Source: Streptomyces sp. NBC_00377 (lineage in GTDB: Bacteria; Actinomycetota; Actinomycetes; Streptomycetales; Streptomycetaceae). Taken from it: a DNA stretch of 64,000 nucleotides. Position numbers and translations under genes: made by a program. Where the stretch lies: positions 3,348,001 to 3,412,000 of the forward strand of contig NZ_CP107958.1 of the NCBI RefSeq assembly GCF_036075115.1, written 5' to 3'. Positions 1 to 10,204 of the stretch are shown here, piece after piece. Under the pieces are notes generated by a model. That model worked only from the letters and a program-made list of their open reading frames with translations, was not told where the DNA came from and searched no databases. Each line of letters begins with the position of its first letter. Positions within the stretch are counted from its first letter, which is position 1.

Positions 1-454
1 CGCCCAGGGCGGCGAAGACGAGGCTGCCGGCCCAGATCGCGCCGGTGAGGGCGACCCACTGCCAGGCGTCCAGCCGTACGCCCTTCACGGCCGCGGCCAC
101 GGCGAAAACGACGACGATGGAGGGCAGGCTGACCACGGCCGCGCTTGCCGTCTTCGCGAGGACGTAGCCGCGGCCCGGGAGCGTGGTCAGGCGCAACTGC
201 CGTACCCAGCCGCTCTGGCGCTCCTTGGCGATCCGCTCGCTGTTGCCCATCAGGACGGCCGTGAGGGCGCCGAAGGAGGCCATCGAGACCATCATGTAGG
301 TCGGCAGGGTCAGGCCCGTGCCGTCGATCTTCTCCGTGCTGTCGGCGCTGCCCGCGATGAGCAGGAACAGGACCGACGGATAGATGACCGAGAAGAACAG
401 GAACTTGCGGTTGCGCAGGGCGCGGGTGAGTTCCAGCTTGATCAGGCCGTTCAC
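1..454 (-). CDS. ABC-2 type transporter permease (partial, C-terminus off the left edge)
   Basis: About 151 N-terminal residues are present; the gene runs off the window. It starts at a GTG at 454 (product begins MNGLIKLELTRALRNRKFLF), and this GTG overlaps the TGA of the upstream ATPase gene as GTGA, so the two are translationally coupled. The first hydrophobic helix follows the basic N-terminus (FLFFSVIYPSVLFLLIAG). Further helices come after the segment NSERIAKERQSGWVRQLR, which is the cytoplasmic loop typical of ABC-2 exporter permeases. It should form the membrane channel of a small two-gene exporter with the ATPase. The substrate cannot be told from sequence; such pairs export lipids, drugs or antibiotics. 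Confidence 0.85.
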   Translation of the reverse strand, partial: MNGLIKLELTRALRNRKFLFFSVIYPSVLFLLIAGSADSTEKIDGTGLTLPTYMMVSMASFGALTAVLMGNSERIAKERQSGWVRQLRLTTLPGRGYVLAKTASAAVVSLPSIVVVFAVAAAVKGVRLDAWQWVALTGAIWAGSLVFAALG

Positions 455-1386
455 TTGGTCTTCGCCTCCTCGGCGGTGGTGAGGGCGACGAAGGCCTGTT
501 CCAGGCCGAGCCCGGCGACCTCGAGGTTGCGGGGGTAGAGGCCGAGGCCGTAGACCGCGTGGACGGTGGCGTCGGCGTCGGTGGACTGGATGCGCACGGT
601 CCGGCCGGATCCCGCGGCGGAGCCGCTGTGGGACACGGTCAGCGTGGTGAGGAACGGCAGGGCGCGCAGGGCTGCTTCGTCGAAGCCGTCCTCCAGGTCG
701 AAGGCGATCCTGCGGGCGCCCGCCTTCGCCTTGATCTCGGCCGCCGTGCCGTCGGCCAGCAGCCGCCCCCGGTGCAGGACCAGCACCCGGTCGGCGATCG
801 CGTCGGCCTCTTCGAGGTAGTGGGTGGCGAACAGGACCGTGCGGCCCTGGTCGGCCTGCTCGCGCATGGTGGCCCAGAACGCCTGCCGGGTGGTCACGTC
901 CATGCCGGTGGTGGGCTCGTCCAGGACGATCAGGTCGCTGTCACCGGCGGTGGCGAGGGCGAACCGGACGCGCTGGGCCTGGCCGCCGGAGAGTTTGTCG
1001 ACCTTGCGGTCGGCGATCTGGGTGATGCCCGCGCGGGCGAGCACATCGGCGGTCCGGTACGGCTTCGGGTGCAGTCCGCAGGCCAGTGCGACCAGTTCGG
1101 CGACCGTGACCTCGTCCATCAGCCCGCCGCTCTGGAGCATCGCGCCGACCCGGCCTGCGACGATCGCCTCGCGCGGGCCGGTGCCGAAGACGCGGACCGT
1201 GCCGCTGTCCGGCTGCTTGAGGCCGAGGAGCAGATCGAGGGTGGTCGACTTGCCCGCCCCGTTGGGCCCGAGCAGTGCCACGGTCTCCCCCGGGCGCAGC
1301 GCGAGCGTCAGGCCGTCCACGGCCCGTACGTCCCCGAAGCTCTTGCTCACCTGGTCGAACCCGACCACCGGTGCTGTCGTTGTCAT
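451..1386 (-). CDS. ABC-2 type exporter ATP-binding protein
   Basis: A 311-aa ATPase energising the adjacent ABC-2 permease. Walker A is LLGPNGAGKSTT, the signature is LSGGQAQRVR, Walker B is LIVLDEPTTGMD, and the switch histidine lies in ATHYLEEAD. The C-terminal ~90 residues form the DrrA/CcmA-type extension. The ATG at 1386 (MTTTAPVV) is preferred over an in-frame start at 1467, because the longer version would read through an 18-bp inverted repeat at 1435-1472. The start codon lies inside a 10-bp palindrome, TGTCATGACA (1381-1390). Confidence 0.9.
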   Translation of the reverse strand: MTTTAPVVGFDQVSKSFGDVRAVDGLTLALRPGETVALLGPNGAGKSTTLDLLLGLKQPDSGTVRVFGTGPREAIVAGRVGAMLQSGGLMDEVTVAELVALACGLHPKPYRTADVLARAGITQIADRKVDKLSGGQAQRVRFALATAGDSDLIVLDEPTTGMDVTTRQAFWATMREQADQGRTVLFATHYLEEADAIADRVLVLHRGRLLADGTAAEIKAKAGARRIAFDLEDGFDEAALRALPFLTTLTVSHSGSAAGSGRTVRIQSTDADATVHAVYGLGLYPRNLEVAGLGLEQAFVALTTAEEAKTK

Positions 1387-1434
1387 GACAGCAATCGTCC
1401 CCCCGGGGGCCGGGCGGGCGGCAGTGTCCGCCGT

Positions 1435-1472
1435 CCTCGGTGCCGCATGACATCTGTCATGCGGCACCGAGG
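1435..1472. promoter_or_regulatory. Perfect 18-bp inverted repeat (terminator or operator)
   Basis: The left arm, CCTCGGTGCCGCATGACA (1435-1452), and the right arm (1455-1472) are exact reverse complements separated by only TC. It lies 5 nt past the stop of the peptidoglycan-binding protein gene and 49 nt before the ATPase start. It could terminate the upstream gene, but there is no T-tract. The very short spacer, and the repeated core TGTCATG that recurs in the palindrome at 1381-1390, also fit a dimeric repressor site. Confidence 0.65.
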
Positions 1473-1477
1473 CAGGG

Positions 1478-3952
1478 TCAGCTCGGGTCGGTGTCGATGA
1501 CCCCGGTACGGTCCGTCCTGCTCTTGAGGGCCGGGCGCAGGGCGCTGATGACGTCCTGGACCGTGACGGCCGTCTTCTGACCGGTGCCGCGGCTGATCAG
1601 CACACCGTTGAAGGTGCCGCCGTACAGCTCCGTCAGCGCGGCCTGGTCGTAGCTCTCGACGAGCTTGCCGTTGACCGCCTTCACGCGGAGGAACTTCCAC
1701 AGGGAGTTCTTCGGGCTGAAGGAGACCGAGTGCGCCCCGTCGGTCATGACGGTGACCTTGCCGGACATCGCCGGTTCGGCGAACTCCTTCATCATCCGGT
1801 CGACCTCGGCGTTGGAGATCGTCGGCTGCTTCTCGGTCGTCGGCACCTTCACCGCGGTGGCCGTGCCGGTCTCCACCTGGGTGCGGTAGGCCTCGACCAC
1901 GGCCTCCTGGGCCTTCGCCGCGTCGATGCCCTTGCCGGCCTTGCCGTAGACGGCGACGGCCTTGCCGGACTCGAACTTGATCGTGCCGTCGCCGGCCGAG
2001 CCGGAGCCGCCCGCGGCGGACTCGAGGGCCGCCTGGAGCTTCTCCTCGTCGACCGGCATCGCGGGTTCGACCTCACGGTGCTGCCCGAACAGGGAGCCGA
2101 TCACGGAGACGGGGTTGTAGTCGCTCTTGGCGGCGTCGTCGACCGTGGCCTGGAGGTCGAACTGGAGGCCCGCCTGGTCCGGCTTGAGGGTGACGGTGTC
2201 GCCGCCGACGTCCAGCTTCAGTGCCTGGGTGTCCCGCTTGCCGAAGGCGTCCTCGAGCTTCTTGACGGCGTCGTCGCTGGTGCCGCCGCCGATGTCGACG
2301 CCGAGCACGGTGGTGCCCTTGGGTACGTCGGAGTGGTTCATCAGCAGGCCCGCGCCATAGAGGCCGACTCCCGCGACGACCACCAGACCGCCCAGCAGGG
2401 GCAGCTTGCTGCGGCCCTTCTTCTTTTTCTTCTTCGCGTTCCTGGAGTCGCCCGCGGGCTTGCTCTGCGCGGCCGGCTCAGGCCCCTTCGGCGGGGTGGG
2501 CGGCAGGGGGCCGTCGGTGCGGGTGCCGCCGGGCACCACGGGGATGCCGCTGGTGACGGTGTGTCCGGAGACGTTGTCGACGGGACGCCCGCCGTAGCCG
2601 CCCGCGCCCGGTTCGGGGGCGGGCTTCTGCGGGGTGAGGATCGCGGTGTCGTCGCTCAGGCCGCCGCCGGGCAGCCGGCCGGTGCCGGGGCCGGCGGCAC
2701 GCGGACCACCGGGGCCTGCCGGACCACCGGGACCCCCACGGCCGTTGAGCCCGCCGGGGCCGGACGGCGCACCGGGCCCGCCGGGGGCGCGGGTCGCACC
2801 GGGAGTGCCGGGCGGGCGCGTCACACCGGGAGTGCCGGCCACCGGGGGCACGATCGGGCCGTCGCCCGTGACGGGACCGCCGGTCGGGCCCGCGGGGCCG
2901 CCCTGCGGGCCGCCGCGGCCACCGGGACCGCCGGGGCCTTCCGGACCGTTGAAGTCGTAGGATCCGCCGGGGCCGGCCGGGAGACCGCCCTGGCCGCCCT
3001 GCCCGTGACCGCCGTTGGGTGCGCCGAAGCCGTTCTGGCCGTTGTCGGAGAAGTAAGGCAGGTTGTCGCGGCGCTGTTCGGCACCGCCGGCACCCTGACC
3101 CGGTCCCTGGCCCTGTGCCGGCCCCTGGCCCTGCACCGGTCCCGTGCCCTGGCCCGGACCCTGCCCCGGCCGCGGGCCGTTGCCGAGTGGGCCGGCGGCG
3201 AGCGCCTCGGTCACGTCGAAGGAGCCCGTGCCGCCGCCGTGTCCCGGAGCCACAGGACCGCCGGTGGCGCCGGGGAGTCCCGCGCCGTTGGTGCCGCCCG
3301 GACGGGTGCCGCCCGGCACGCTCATGGAGCCGACCACACCGCCCGGACGCCCGTTGCCCGGCCGCGCGCCACCGGGCGCGCCTGCCCCGGGGCCGGCGCC
3401 GGTCCCGGCAGCCGGTCCGGGCGTGCCCGCGGAGGGAGCGGGCGGGCCCGCGGGCGCGCCGGTCCCGGCGGCCGAACCGCCCGGCAGACCCGCACCGTTG
3501 GTGCCACCGCTGCCCTGACCGCCCTTGGCGGGGCCGGACTTGCGGGGCGCGAACCAGTTGCTCGTCTCCGCGGCGGGCCCGGGTTCGGCGGGCAGCTCGA
3601 ACGAGCCCGTGTCGGACGAGGAGTGGCCGACGGCGGGCGCGGTGGGCGCCGACTGCGCGTCGGCACCGGCCCGGGCGTTGCCGTCGGCGCCGTCACCGCC
3701 CTTGCTCTCCGCGTCCGCGACGGGTGTACGCACCACGACCGGCGGAATCGGCCGCGAACCCGGGATGTTGATGCGGATCCGGGTCGTCAGCGTGGTCTCG
3801 GTCTTGCGTTCCTCCGGCTGCGCGGACGAACGGCCCGCGTCCGCGCCGCCCTCGGACACCACAGGGGTGCCGTACGGCGGCGTGCCCGAGGGGTATGCGG
3901 CTCCGCCGCGCCCGTTGGGCCCGGAGGACGGACTGTCAGTTTCACGACTCAA
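1478..3952 (-). CDS. Membrane-anchored Pro/Gly-rich protein with YoaR/VanW-type peptidoglycan-binding domain
   Basis: 824 aa if started at the TTG at 3952, which has GGAG 8 nt upstream; a longer in-frame start at 4069 lacks a comparable site and adds unlike sequence. The first ~540 residues are low-complexity Gly/Pro/Gln/Ala with many GPGQG-like repeats and are probably cytoplasmic. [11 protein letters not shown] stretch precedes a single membrane helix ([21 protein letters not shown]). The external ~290 residues resemble the putative peptidoglycan-binding domain of YoaR/VanW proteins ([35 protein letters not shown]). It probably binds cell wall from the membrane. Family assignment is by motif recognition; the role is inferred. 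Confidence 0.75.
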   Translation of the reverse strand: MSRETDSPSSGPNGRGGAAYPSGTPPYGTPVVSEGGADAGRSSAQPEERKTETTLTTRIRINIPGSRPIPPVVVRTPVADAESKGGDGADGNARAGADAQSAPTAPAVGHSSSDTGSFELPAEPGPAAETSNWFAPRKSGPAKGGQGSGGTNGAGLPGGSAAGTGAPAGPPAPSAGTPGPAAGTGAGPGAGAPGGARPGNGRPGGVVGSMSVPGGTRPGGTNGAGLPGATGGPVAPGHGGGTGSFDVTEALAAGPLGNGPRPGQGPGQGTGPVQGQGPAQGQGPGQGAGGAEQRRDNLPYFSDNGQNGFGAPNGGHGQGGQGGLPAGPGGSYDFNGPEGPGGPGGRGGPQGGPAGPTGGPVTGDGPIVPPVAGTPGVTRPPGTPGATRAPGGPGAPSGPGGLNGRGGPGGPAGPGGPRAAGPGTGRLPGGGLSDDTAILTPQKPAPEPGAGGYGGRPVDNVSGHTVTSGIPVVPGGTRTDGPLPPTPPKGPEPAAQSKPAGDSRNAKKKKKKGRSKLPLLGGLVVVAGVGLYGAGLLMNHSDVPKGTTVLGVDIGGGTSDDAVKKLEDAFGKRDTQALKLDVGGDTVTLKPDQAGLQFDLQATVDDAAKSDYNPVSVIGSLFGQHREVEPAMPVDEEKLQAALESAAGGSGSAGDGTIKFESGKAVAVYGKAGKGIDAAKAQEAVVEAYRTQVETGTATAVKVPTTEKQPTISNAEVDRMMKEFAEPAMSGKVTVMTDGAHSVSFSPKNSLWKFLRVKAVNGKLVESYDQAALTELYGGTFNGVLISRGTGQKTAVTVQDVISALRPALKSRTDRTGVIDTDPS

Positions 3953-4105
3953 GGCAGGTTCTCCAGGTTGGCTCCGCCGCCCGCACGGCCTCACGGGCAG
4001 CTCGGCGGCGCGCACCACCATACTGGCCACTTCTGGCCCGTATCCCACGACCGTCGGGGAAACCCGCACGGGACTCGCACCGTCGCGCCACGGTGAAGTG
4101 GTACG

Positions 4106-4516
4106 TCACTTGCCAAGTCGGGCGTCGCCGCCGACCGGTTGCCGCCCCGAAACAATGGTGGCGCAGATCACAGCAAGTGCCATGCCGCCGAGCAGGAAGA
4201 GGTAGGAACCGCCTCCTGCGCCGAACAGGAAGTCGCCTTCGGGCCGGCCCGCGGTGCACAGGATGACGGAGATCATCCAGCCGGCGGCGGGTGCCACGGC
4301 CCCGGCACGGCTGCCGAGCGCGCGCGCCCCGCCGAGGAACAGCCCGGCCGCGCCGACGAGCGCGAGGAGCAGTCCGCCCGGGAACCAGCCGGCCTGGACG
4401 AGCGCTCCGGCGAGCCCGGTGAGTGCCCCGAGCAGGAGGAGTCCGACGTAAGCAACGATCCGCCCTGCGGAGGGCATCCGCGGCGGCTGGGCGAGCATCG
4501 ATCCACGGTCGGACAT
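4106..4516 (-). CDS. Small integral membrane protein (DUF6113-like)
   Basis: 136 aa with about four hydrophobic segments (VAYVGLLLLGALTGLAGALV; LLLALVGAAGLFLGGA; a central one; YLFLLGGMALAVICATIV). The ATG at 4516 shares one base with the mshB stop (TGATG), so the gene is translationally coupled to mshB. A protein of this shape follows mshB in other streptomycetes as I recall, but its function is unknown. The coupling suggests only co-expression with mycothiol synthesis, not a proven role in it. Confidence 0.75.
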   Translation of the reverse strand: MSDRGSMLAQPPRMPSAGRIVAYVGLLLLGALTGLAGALVQAGWFPGGLLLALVGAAGLFLGGARALGSRAGAVAPAAGWMISVILCTAGRPEGDFLFGAGGGSYLFLLGGMALAVICATIVSGRQPVGGDARLGK

Positions 4517-5391
4517 CAGACCGCCTCCGCCGCGTCACCGGTGCCGGCGAACAGGTCGGTCTCCCTCTTCCCGGCGGGTTCCCCGCGGACGAGTTCGTAG
4601 TACTCGGTCGGGAACAGGGGCTGCGCGAGCTCGTTCGAGAGGGCGAAGTACCGCTCACCGGGCGCCACTTCCACCTGGGTGGCGTGCGCGCGCATCGCGG
4701 CGGCCTTGGCGGCGGTGTACCCGGGGCCGCCGTCGATCTCGGCGGTGACCCGCTCGTCGTCCACCACACCCGGCACGTCGGACACGTCGGCGCTCATGGC
4801 GAAGGGCAGCGCAGGCAGCTCCTCCCGGAGCCGGGCGAAGGCGGCCTCGGCGACGGAGCGCGGGACGCGGTTCCAGTACACCTTGGGGATGCGCCACCCG
4901 GCGTCCTCGGCCAGCTCCGCGGCCCGCATGGCGACGCGGTGGGCCTGGATGTGGTCGGGATGGCCGTAGCCGCCGTCGTCGTCGTAGGTGACGAGGACGT
5001 GGGGCCGTACCTCGAGGATGATCCGGACGAGGTACCCGGCGGCCTCGTCCGGGTCGGCCTGCCAGAAGCAGGCGGGGTCGTCGTTGTCGGGAAGGCCCAT
5101 CATCCCGGAGTCGCCGTAGCGGCCCGCACCGCCGAGCAGGCGGAAGTCGTCGACGCCCAGTTCGGCCATCGCCGCCGCGAGTTCACCCTGCCGGTGCTCC
5201 CCCAGGGCGGCGCCGGTCAGGTGCCGCAACTCCGGCGGGATGACCTCACCGCGTTCGCCGAGGGTGCAGGTGACCAGGGTCACCCGGGCGCCCTCGGCCG
5301 CGTACCTGGCCATGGTCGCGCCGTTGTTGATCGACTCGTCGTCCGGGTGCGCGTGCACCAGCAGCAGACGCCGGGAGGACAGTTCCGTCAT
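4516..5391 (-). CDS. mshB: N-acetyl-GlcN-inositol deacetylase of mycothiol biosynthesis
   Basis: 291 aa, the usual MshB length. It removes the acetyl group from GlcNAc-inositol, the second step toward the thiol mycothiol in actinobacteria. LmbE/PIG-L family zinc motifs are visible: HAHPDDE near residue 13, and [12 protein letters not shown] around residue 145. Other family segments include [11 protein letters not shown] and [13 protein letters not shown]. It is cytoplasmic. The coupled downstream gene is a membrane protein. Mca amidase has the same fold, but the [14 protein letters not shown] region and overall length fit MshB; Mca remains a lesser alternative. Confidence 0.9.
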   Translation of the reverse strand: MTELSSRRLLLVHAHPDDESINNGATMARYAAEGARVTLVTCTLGERGEVIPPELRHLTGAALGEHRQGELAAAMAELGVDDFRLLGGAGRYGDSGMMGLPDNDDPACFWQADPDEAAGYLVRIILEVRPHVLVTYDDDGGYGHPDHIQAHRVAMRAAELAEDAGWRIPKVYWNRVPRSVAEAAFARLREELPALPFAMSADVSDVPGVVDDERVTAEIDGGPGYTAAKAAAMRAHATQVEVAPGERYFALSNELAQPLFPTEYYELVRGEPAGKRETDLFAGTGDAAEAV

Positions 5392-5454
5392 GTGCCAACC
5401 CTACGAGGCGGGCATACATCTCCCGCGCAGGGGCAGACGCAGGGTCGGCACGCG

Positions 5455-5649
5455 TCAGAACTTGATGCTGCCGATCATGCTGGCCACGCTCGTCGTCAGG
5501 TCACTGATCGTCGGTGCGATCGTCGAGGACGCGAGGTAGAAGCCGAGCAGGATGCAGACGACCGCGTGACCGCCTTTCAGCCCCGACTTCTTGACCAGCA
5601 AGAAGACGATGATCGCCAGCAGCACCACCGCCGAAATCGAGAGTGCCAC
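5455..5649 (-). CDS. Small conserved-looking membrane protein, 64 aa
   Basis: The gene starts at a GTG (5649) preceded by a strong TTGGAGGTGAACC ribosome site. The product is nearly all hydrophobic: helix 1 is ISAVVLLAIIVFLLV, then a basic loop KKSGLKGGH, then helix 2 AVVCILLGFYLAS, with a polar C-terminal tail. I recognise the general appearance from other Streptomyces genomes but cannot assign a function. It lies 64 nt upstream of mshB on the same strand and is divergent from the S9 peptidase gene. Confidence 0.7.
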   Translation of the reverse strand: MALSISAVVLLAIIVFLLVKKSGLKGGHAVVCILLGFYLASSTIAPTISDLTTSVASMIGSIKF

Positions 5650-5737
5650 GGCGGTTCACCTCCAAGGACCCGGGAACGTGGGGGCAAAAGCAGAACAAGG
5701 GAACGTGTAAATCCATACATCAGCCAGCAGGTTCATA

Positions 5738-5772
5738 CCCACACAGCGCTAGTGATCATAACTATGTGTGGG
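5738..5772. promoter_or_regulatory. Spaced inverted repeat CCCACACA-N19-TGTGTGGG
   Basis: Exact 8-bp arms at 5738-5745 and 5765-5772 lie in the divergent region between the small membrane protein (minus) and the peptidase (plus). It could be an operator; no bound regulator can be named. Confidence 0.3.
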
Positions 5773-5810
5773 CGCGCATCTCGCGGCGCACAGCCGCACA
5801 AGGGGGTCGC

Positions 5811-5834
5811 ATGGCCAATATGGTCGGAGGATGA
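5811..5834 (+). CDS. Possible 7-codon leader ORF coupled to the S9 peptidase gene
   Basis: ATG at 5811 is preceded by AGGGGGTCGC, a better-placed ribosome site than the one in front of the peptidase ATG. It encodes MANMVGG and stops at TGA 5832-5834, which overlaps the peptidase ATG (5831) as ATGA. The GGAGG just before 5831 is directly adjacent to that ATG and so too close to serve it, so ribosomes may load on the leader and restart. Confidence 0.35.
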   Translation: MANMVGG

Positions 5835-7951
5835 CGACCGAGTCCGACTCCTTTCCCCGCAGGCACGCCCGCACCCAGCGCTTCACCCTCGGCGCGCCGC
5901 GTTCGTTCGCGGTGGCTCCCGACGGCTCCCGGGTCGTGTTCCTGCGTTCCGGCTCCGGCACGGACCGCGCGGGCGCGCTGTGGGTCCTCGATCCGGCGGA
6001 CGGTACGGAGCGTCCCGCCGCCGATCCCCGCGCCCTGCTGGGAGGCGCCTCGGAGGACCTCTCGCCCGAGGAGCGCGCCCGTCGTGAGCGCAGCCGTGAG
6101 GGCGGCGCCGGGATCGTCGGCTACGCCACCGACGGGGCCGTCGAGCTGGCGTCTTTCGCCTTGTCAGGGCGGCTTTTCACGGCCGAACTGCGGGCCGGGA
6201 CGGCGACCGAACTCCCGGTTCCGGGGCCGGTGATCGACCCCCGGCCGTCCCCCGACGGCCGACTCGTCGCCTACGTCGCCGGAGGCGCCCTGCGGGTGGT
6301 GGGCGCCGAGGGCGAGGACGACCGCGCGGTCGCGGAGCCGGAATCGGACCCGGTTTCCTATGGATTGGCCGAGTTCATCGCGGCTGAGGAGATGGACCGT
6401 TCGCGCGGCTTCTGGTGGTCTCCGCGATCGGACCGGCTGCTGGTCACACGCGTGGACGACACGCCGGTGGAGCAGTGGTGGATCTCCGATCCGGCCCAGC
6501 CGAAACGTGACCCACAACACGTGCGCTACCCGGCTGCCGGGACGGCCAACGCGGAGGTGCGGCTGTTCCTGTTCGGGCTCGACGGGGTGCGCACGGAGGT
6601 CGTCTGGGAGCGGGCGCGCTATCCGTATCTGGCGCGAGTGCACTGGTCAGGGGCGGGAGCGCCGCTGCTGCTCGTCCAGGCGCGCGACCAGCGCAGTCAG
6701 TTGTTCCTGGCGGTGGACACCGAATCCGGGGCGACCCGGATGGTGCACGCCGACGAAGATCGGATTTGGCTCGATCTTTTCCCCGGGGTGCCGTGCTGGA
6801 GCCCGTCGGGGCAGCTGGTCAGGATCGCCGACGAGGGCGGCGCCCGGGTGCTGGCGGTGGGCGAACGTCCACTGACGGGAGCTCAGCTGCACGTGCGGGC
6901 GGTCCTCGACGTGACGGCCGACGACGTGCTGGTCGCCGCCTCGGCCGGGGCGGACGCGGCGGCGCCGGAAACCGGTGAGGTGCACGTCTACCGCGTCAAC
7001 GAACTCGGCGTCGAGCGCCTCTCCCAGGAGCCCGGGGTGCACTCGGCGGTGCGCGCGGGGAACGTGACCGTCCTGGTGTCGGCGGTGCTCGGCCGGCCGG
7101 GCAGCGTGACGCGGGTGCTGCGGGACGGGAAGCTCGCGGCGACCGTCCGTTCCCATGCGGAGGATCCCGGCCTTCCCCTGCGCGCAGTCCTCACCGAGGG
7201 GGGCGCACGGCGCATCCCGTGCGCCGTGCTCATGCCCTCGGACTACGTCGGTGACACCCCCCTGCCCGTCCTCATGGACCCCTACGGCGGCCCGCACGGG
7301 CAGCGGGTGCTGGCCGCGCACAACGCGCACCTGACCTCGCAGTGGTTCGCCGACCAGGGTTTCGCGGTGATCGTCGCCGACGGCCGGGGCACCCCGGGCC
7401 GCTCGCCCGCCTGGGAGAAGGCGATCCGGGACGAGGTGGCCGCGGTCACCCTGGAGGACCAGGTGGACGCCCTGCACGCGCTCGCCGAACGCTTCCCGCT
7501 CGATCTGACCCGGGTGGCCATCCGCGGCTGGTCCTTCGGCGGGTACCTGGCGGGACTCGCGGCGCTGCGCCGTCCCGACGTCTTCCACGCGGCGGTGGTG
7601 GGCGCCCCGGTCACCGATCTGCGCCTGTACGACACGCATTACCAGGAGCGCTATCTCGGCCACCCCGGGGAGCGGCCGGAGGTCTACCGGCGCAACTCGC
7701 TGATCGACGACGAGGGCCTGGTGGACGCCGTCGAGCCCGCCCGTCCGATGCTGATCGTCCACGGGCTGGCGGACGACAACGTGGTGGTCGCCCACTCTCT
7801 GCGGCTGTCCTCGGCCCTGCTCGCCGCCGGCCGCCCGCACGAGGTGCTGCCACTGTCCGGGGTGACCCACATGACCCCGCAGGAGCAGGTGGCGGAGAAC
7901 CTGCTCCTGCTCCAGCTGGATTTCCTCAAGCGCGCCCTGGGCCTCGGCTAG
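5831..7951 (+). CDS. S9 family prolyl oligopeptidase / dipeptidyl-peptidase IV-like enzyme
   Basis: 706 aa from the ATG at 5831 (MTTESDSFPRRHARTQRF). The N-terminal ~430 residues are a DPP-IV-type beta-propeller (FAVAPDGSRVVFLRS; GFWWSPRSDRLLVTRVDD). The C-terminal alpha/beta-hydrolase has the nucleophile in GWSFGGYLAG, an acidic residue in LADDNVV and the histidine in GVTHMTP. No signal peptide is visible, so it is probably cytoplasmic and cleaves short proline-containing peptides. Its position beside a peptide importer suggests that it may process imported peptides (inference). An in-frame GTG at 5768 would add 21 residues but has no ribosome site. Confidence 0.9.
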   Translation: MTTESDSFPRRHARTQRFTLGAPRSFAVAPDGSRVVFLRSGSGTDRAGALWVLDPADGTERPAADPRALLGGASEDLSPEERARRERSREGGAGIVGYATDGAVELASFALSGRLFTAELRAGTATELPVPGPVIDPRPSPDGRLVAYVAGGALRVVGAEGEDDRAVAEPESDPVSYGLAEFIAAEEMDRSRGFWWSPRSDRLLVTRVDDTPVEQWWISDPAQPKRDPQHVRYPAAGTANAEVRLFLFGLDGVRTEVVWERARYPYLARVHWSGAGAPLLLVQARDQRSQLFLAVDTESGATRMVHADEDRIWLDLFPGVPCWSPSGQLVRIADEGGARVLAVGERPLTGAQLHVRAVLDVTADDVLVAASAGADAAAPETGEVHVYRVNELGVERLSQEPGVHSAVRAGNVTVLVSAVLGRPGSVTRVLRDGKLAATVRSHAEDPGLPLRAVLTEGGARRIPCAVLMPSDYVGDTPLPVLMDPYGGPHGQRVLAAHNAHLTSQWFADQGFAVIVADGRGTPGRSPAWEKAIRDEVAAVTLEDQVDALHALAERFPLDLTRVAIRGWSFGGYLAGLAALRRPDVFHAAVVGAPVTDLRLYDTHYQERYLGHPGERPEVYRRNSLIDDEGLVDAVEPARPMLIVHGLADDNVVVAHSLRLSSALLAAGRPHEVLPLSGVTHMTPQEQVAENLLLLQLDFLKRALGLG

Positions 7952-7957
7952 GCGAAA

Positions 7958-7993
7958 AAACGGGCCGGGAGACATGGCGCTCCCGGCCCGTTT
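7958..7993 (+). terminator. Intrinsic terminator after the S9 peptidase gene
   Basis: AAACGGGCCGGGAG (7958-7971) and CTCCCGGCCCGTTT (7980-7993) form a perfect 14-bp stem with an 8-nt loop. It begins 7 nt after the stop codon. The A-tract before and T-run at the end let it work in both directions, so it may also stop transcripts of the converging importer operon. Confidence 0.85.
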
Positions 7994-8099
7994 ACGGCAC
8001 CCGCACGGCCGTACGCTGTTCACCCTGACGCGTCCGTATATCGGAATCGGGTCGGTCAAGTTGCCTGCGTGTTAACGCGGTTGCTCAGCAAATATGCTC

Positions 8100-9177
<1,078 letters not shown>

Positions 9178-9185
<8 letters not shown>

Positions 9186-10197
9186 GCAGGCACTCCCTCC
9201 AGAAGTGGCAGGCGCTCGTGCGGTCCGCCTCGGACGTGGCGACCCCGCGGGACCCGTCGGGCCCGTCGCCGGCGTCGGCCTCGTACAGCGGGGGCACGTC
9301 CGTACGGCAGACGTCCCGGGCCATCGGGCAGCGCGGGTTGAAGGCGCAGCCGGACGGGATGTTCATGAGGTTGGGCGGCAGGCCCTTGATGGCGTAGAGC
9401 TCCCGGCCCTTGTGGTCCAGGCGCGGAATGGAGTCGAGCAGGCCGCGCGTGTAGGGGTGGGCCGGGGCCTTGTAGATGTCGTGCACCGGCGCCGACTCGA
9501 CGATCCGGCCGGCGTACATGACCGCGATCCGGTCGGCCACGTCGGCGACCACGCCCAGGTCGTGGGTGATGAGGATCAGCCCCATGTGGTACTCGCGCTG
9601 GAGCTCCGCGAGCAGGTCCATGACCTGGGCCTGGACGGTGACGTCCAGGGCGGTGGTGGGTTCGTCGGCGATGATGAGCGCCGGTTCCAGGGCCATCGCC
9701 ATCGCGATCATGATGCGCTGGCGCATACCGCCCGAGAACTGGTGCGGATAGTCCCTGACCCGTTCCCGGGCGCCCGGGATGCGCACCCGGTCCATCAGCT
9801 CCACGGCCTTGGCCCGGGCGTCCTTCCTCGACATCCCCCGGTGCACGACGAACATCTCGCCCAGCTGGTCGCCGACCGTCAGCACGGGGTTCAGCGACGA
9901 CAGGGCGTCCTGGAAGATCATCGCCATCTCGGCGCCGCGGACCTTCCTGCGCTCCTCCTCCTTGAGCCGCAGCAGGTCGTTACCCCGGAAGAGGATCTCG
10001 CCGCCGGTGATCCGGCCGGGCGGCATGTCGAGGATGCCCATGATCGCCTGGGCGGTGACGGACTTGCCGGAGCCGGACTCGCCCAGCACGGCGAGTGTCT
10101 CGCCCGCGTCCACGCCGTAGCTGACCCCGTTGACGGCTCGGGCGATCCCGTCCCGGGTGCGGAACTCCACGTGCAGGTCGCGTACTTCGAGCAGCAT
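9178..10197 (-). CDS. Peptide ABC importer ATPase, DppD/OppD type
   Basis: 339 aa. Walker A is GESGSGKSV, the signature is [10 protein letters not shown], Walker B is [13 protein letters not shown]. The C-terminal cysteine motif [15 protein letters not shown] is typical of peptide-importer ATPases and may carry an Fe-S cluster in this family. It pairs with the adjacent DppF-type ATPase to form a heterodimeric motor. Its start lies 7 nt downstream of the stop of the DppC-type gene. Confidence 0.93.
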
Positions 10198-10204
10198 CCG
10201 GCCG

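Noticed and set aside
1730..4096. Very long open frame on the plus strand opposite the peptidoglycan-binding protein gene
   Set aside because: High GC makes antisense frames stay open; the translation is compositionally biased (Gly/Arg/Ala), has no domain, and the minus-strand gene has a clear membrane helix and domain.
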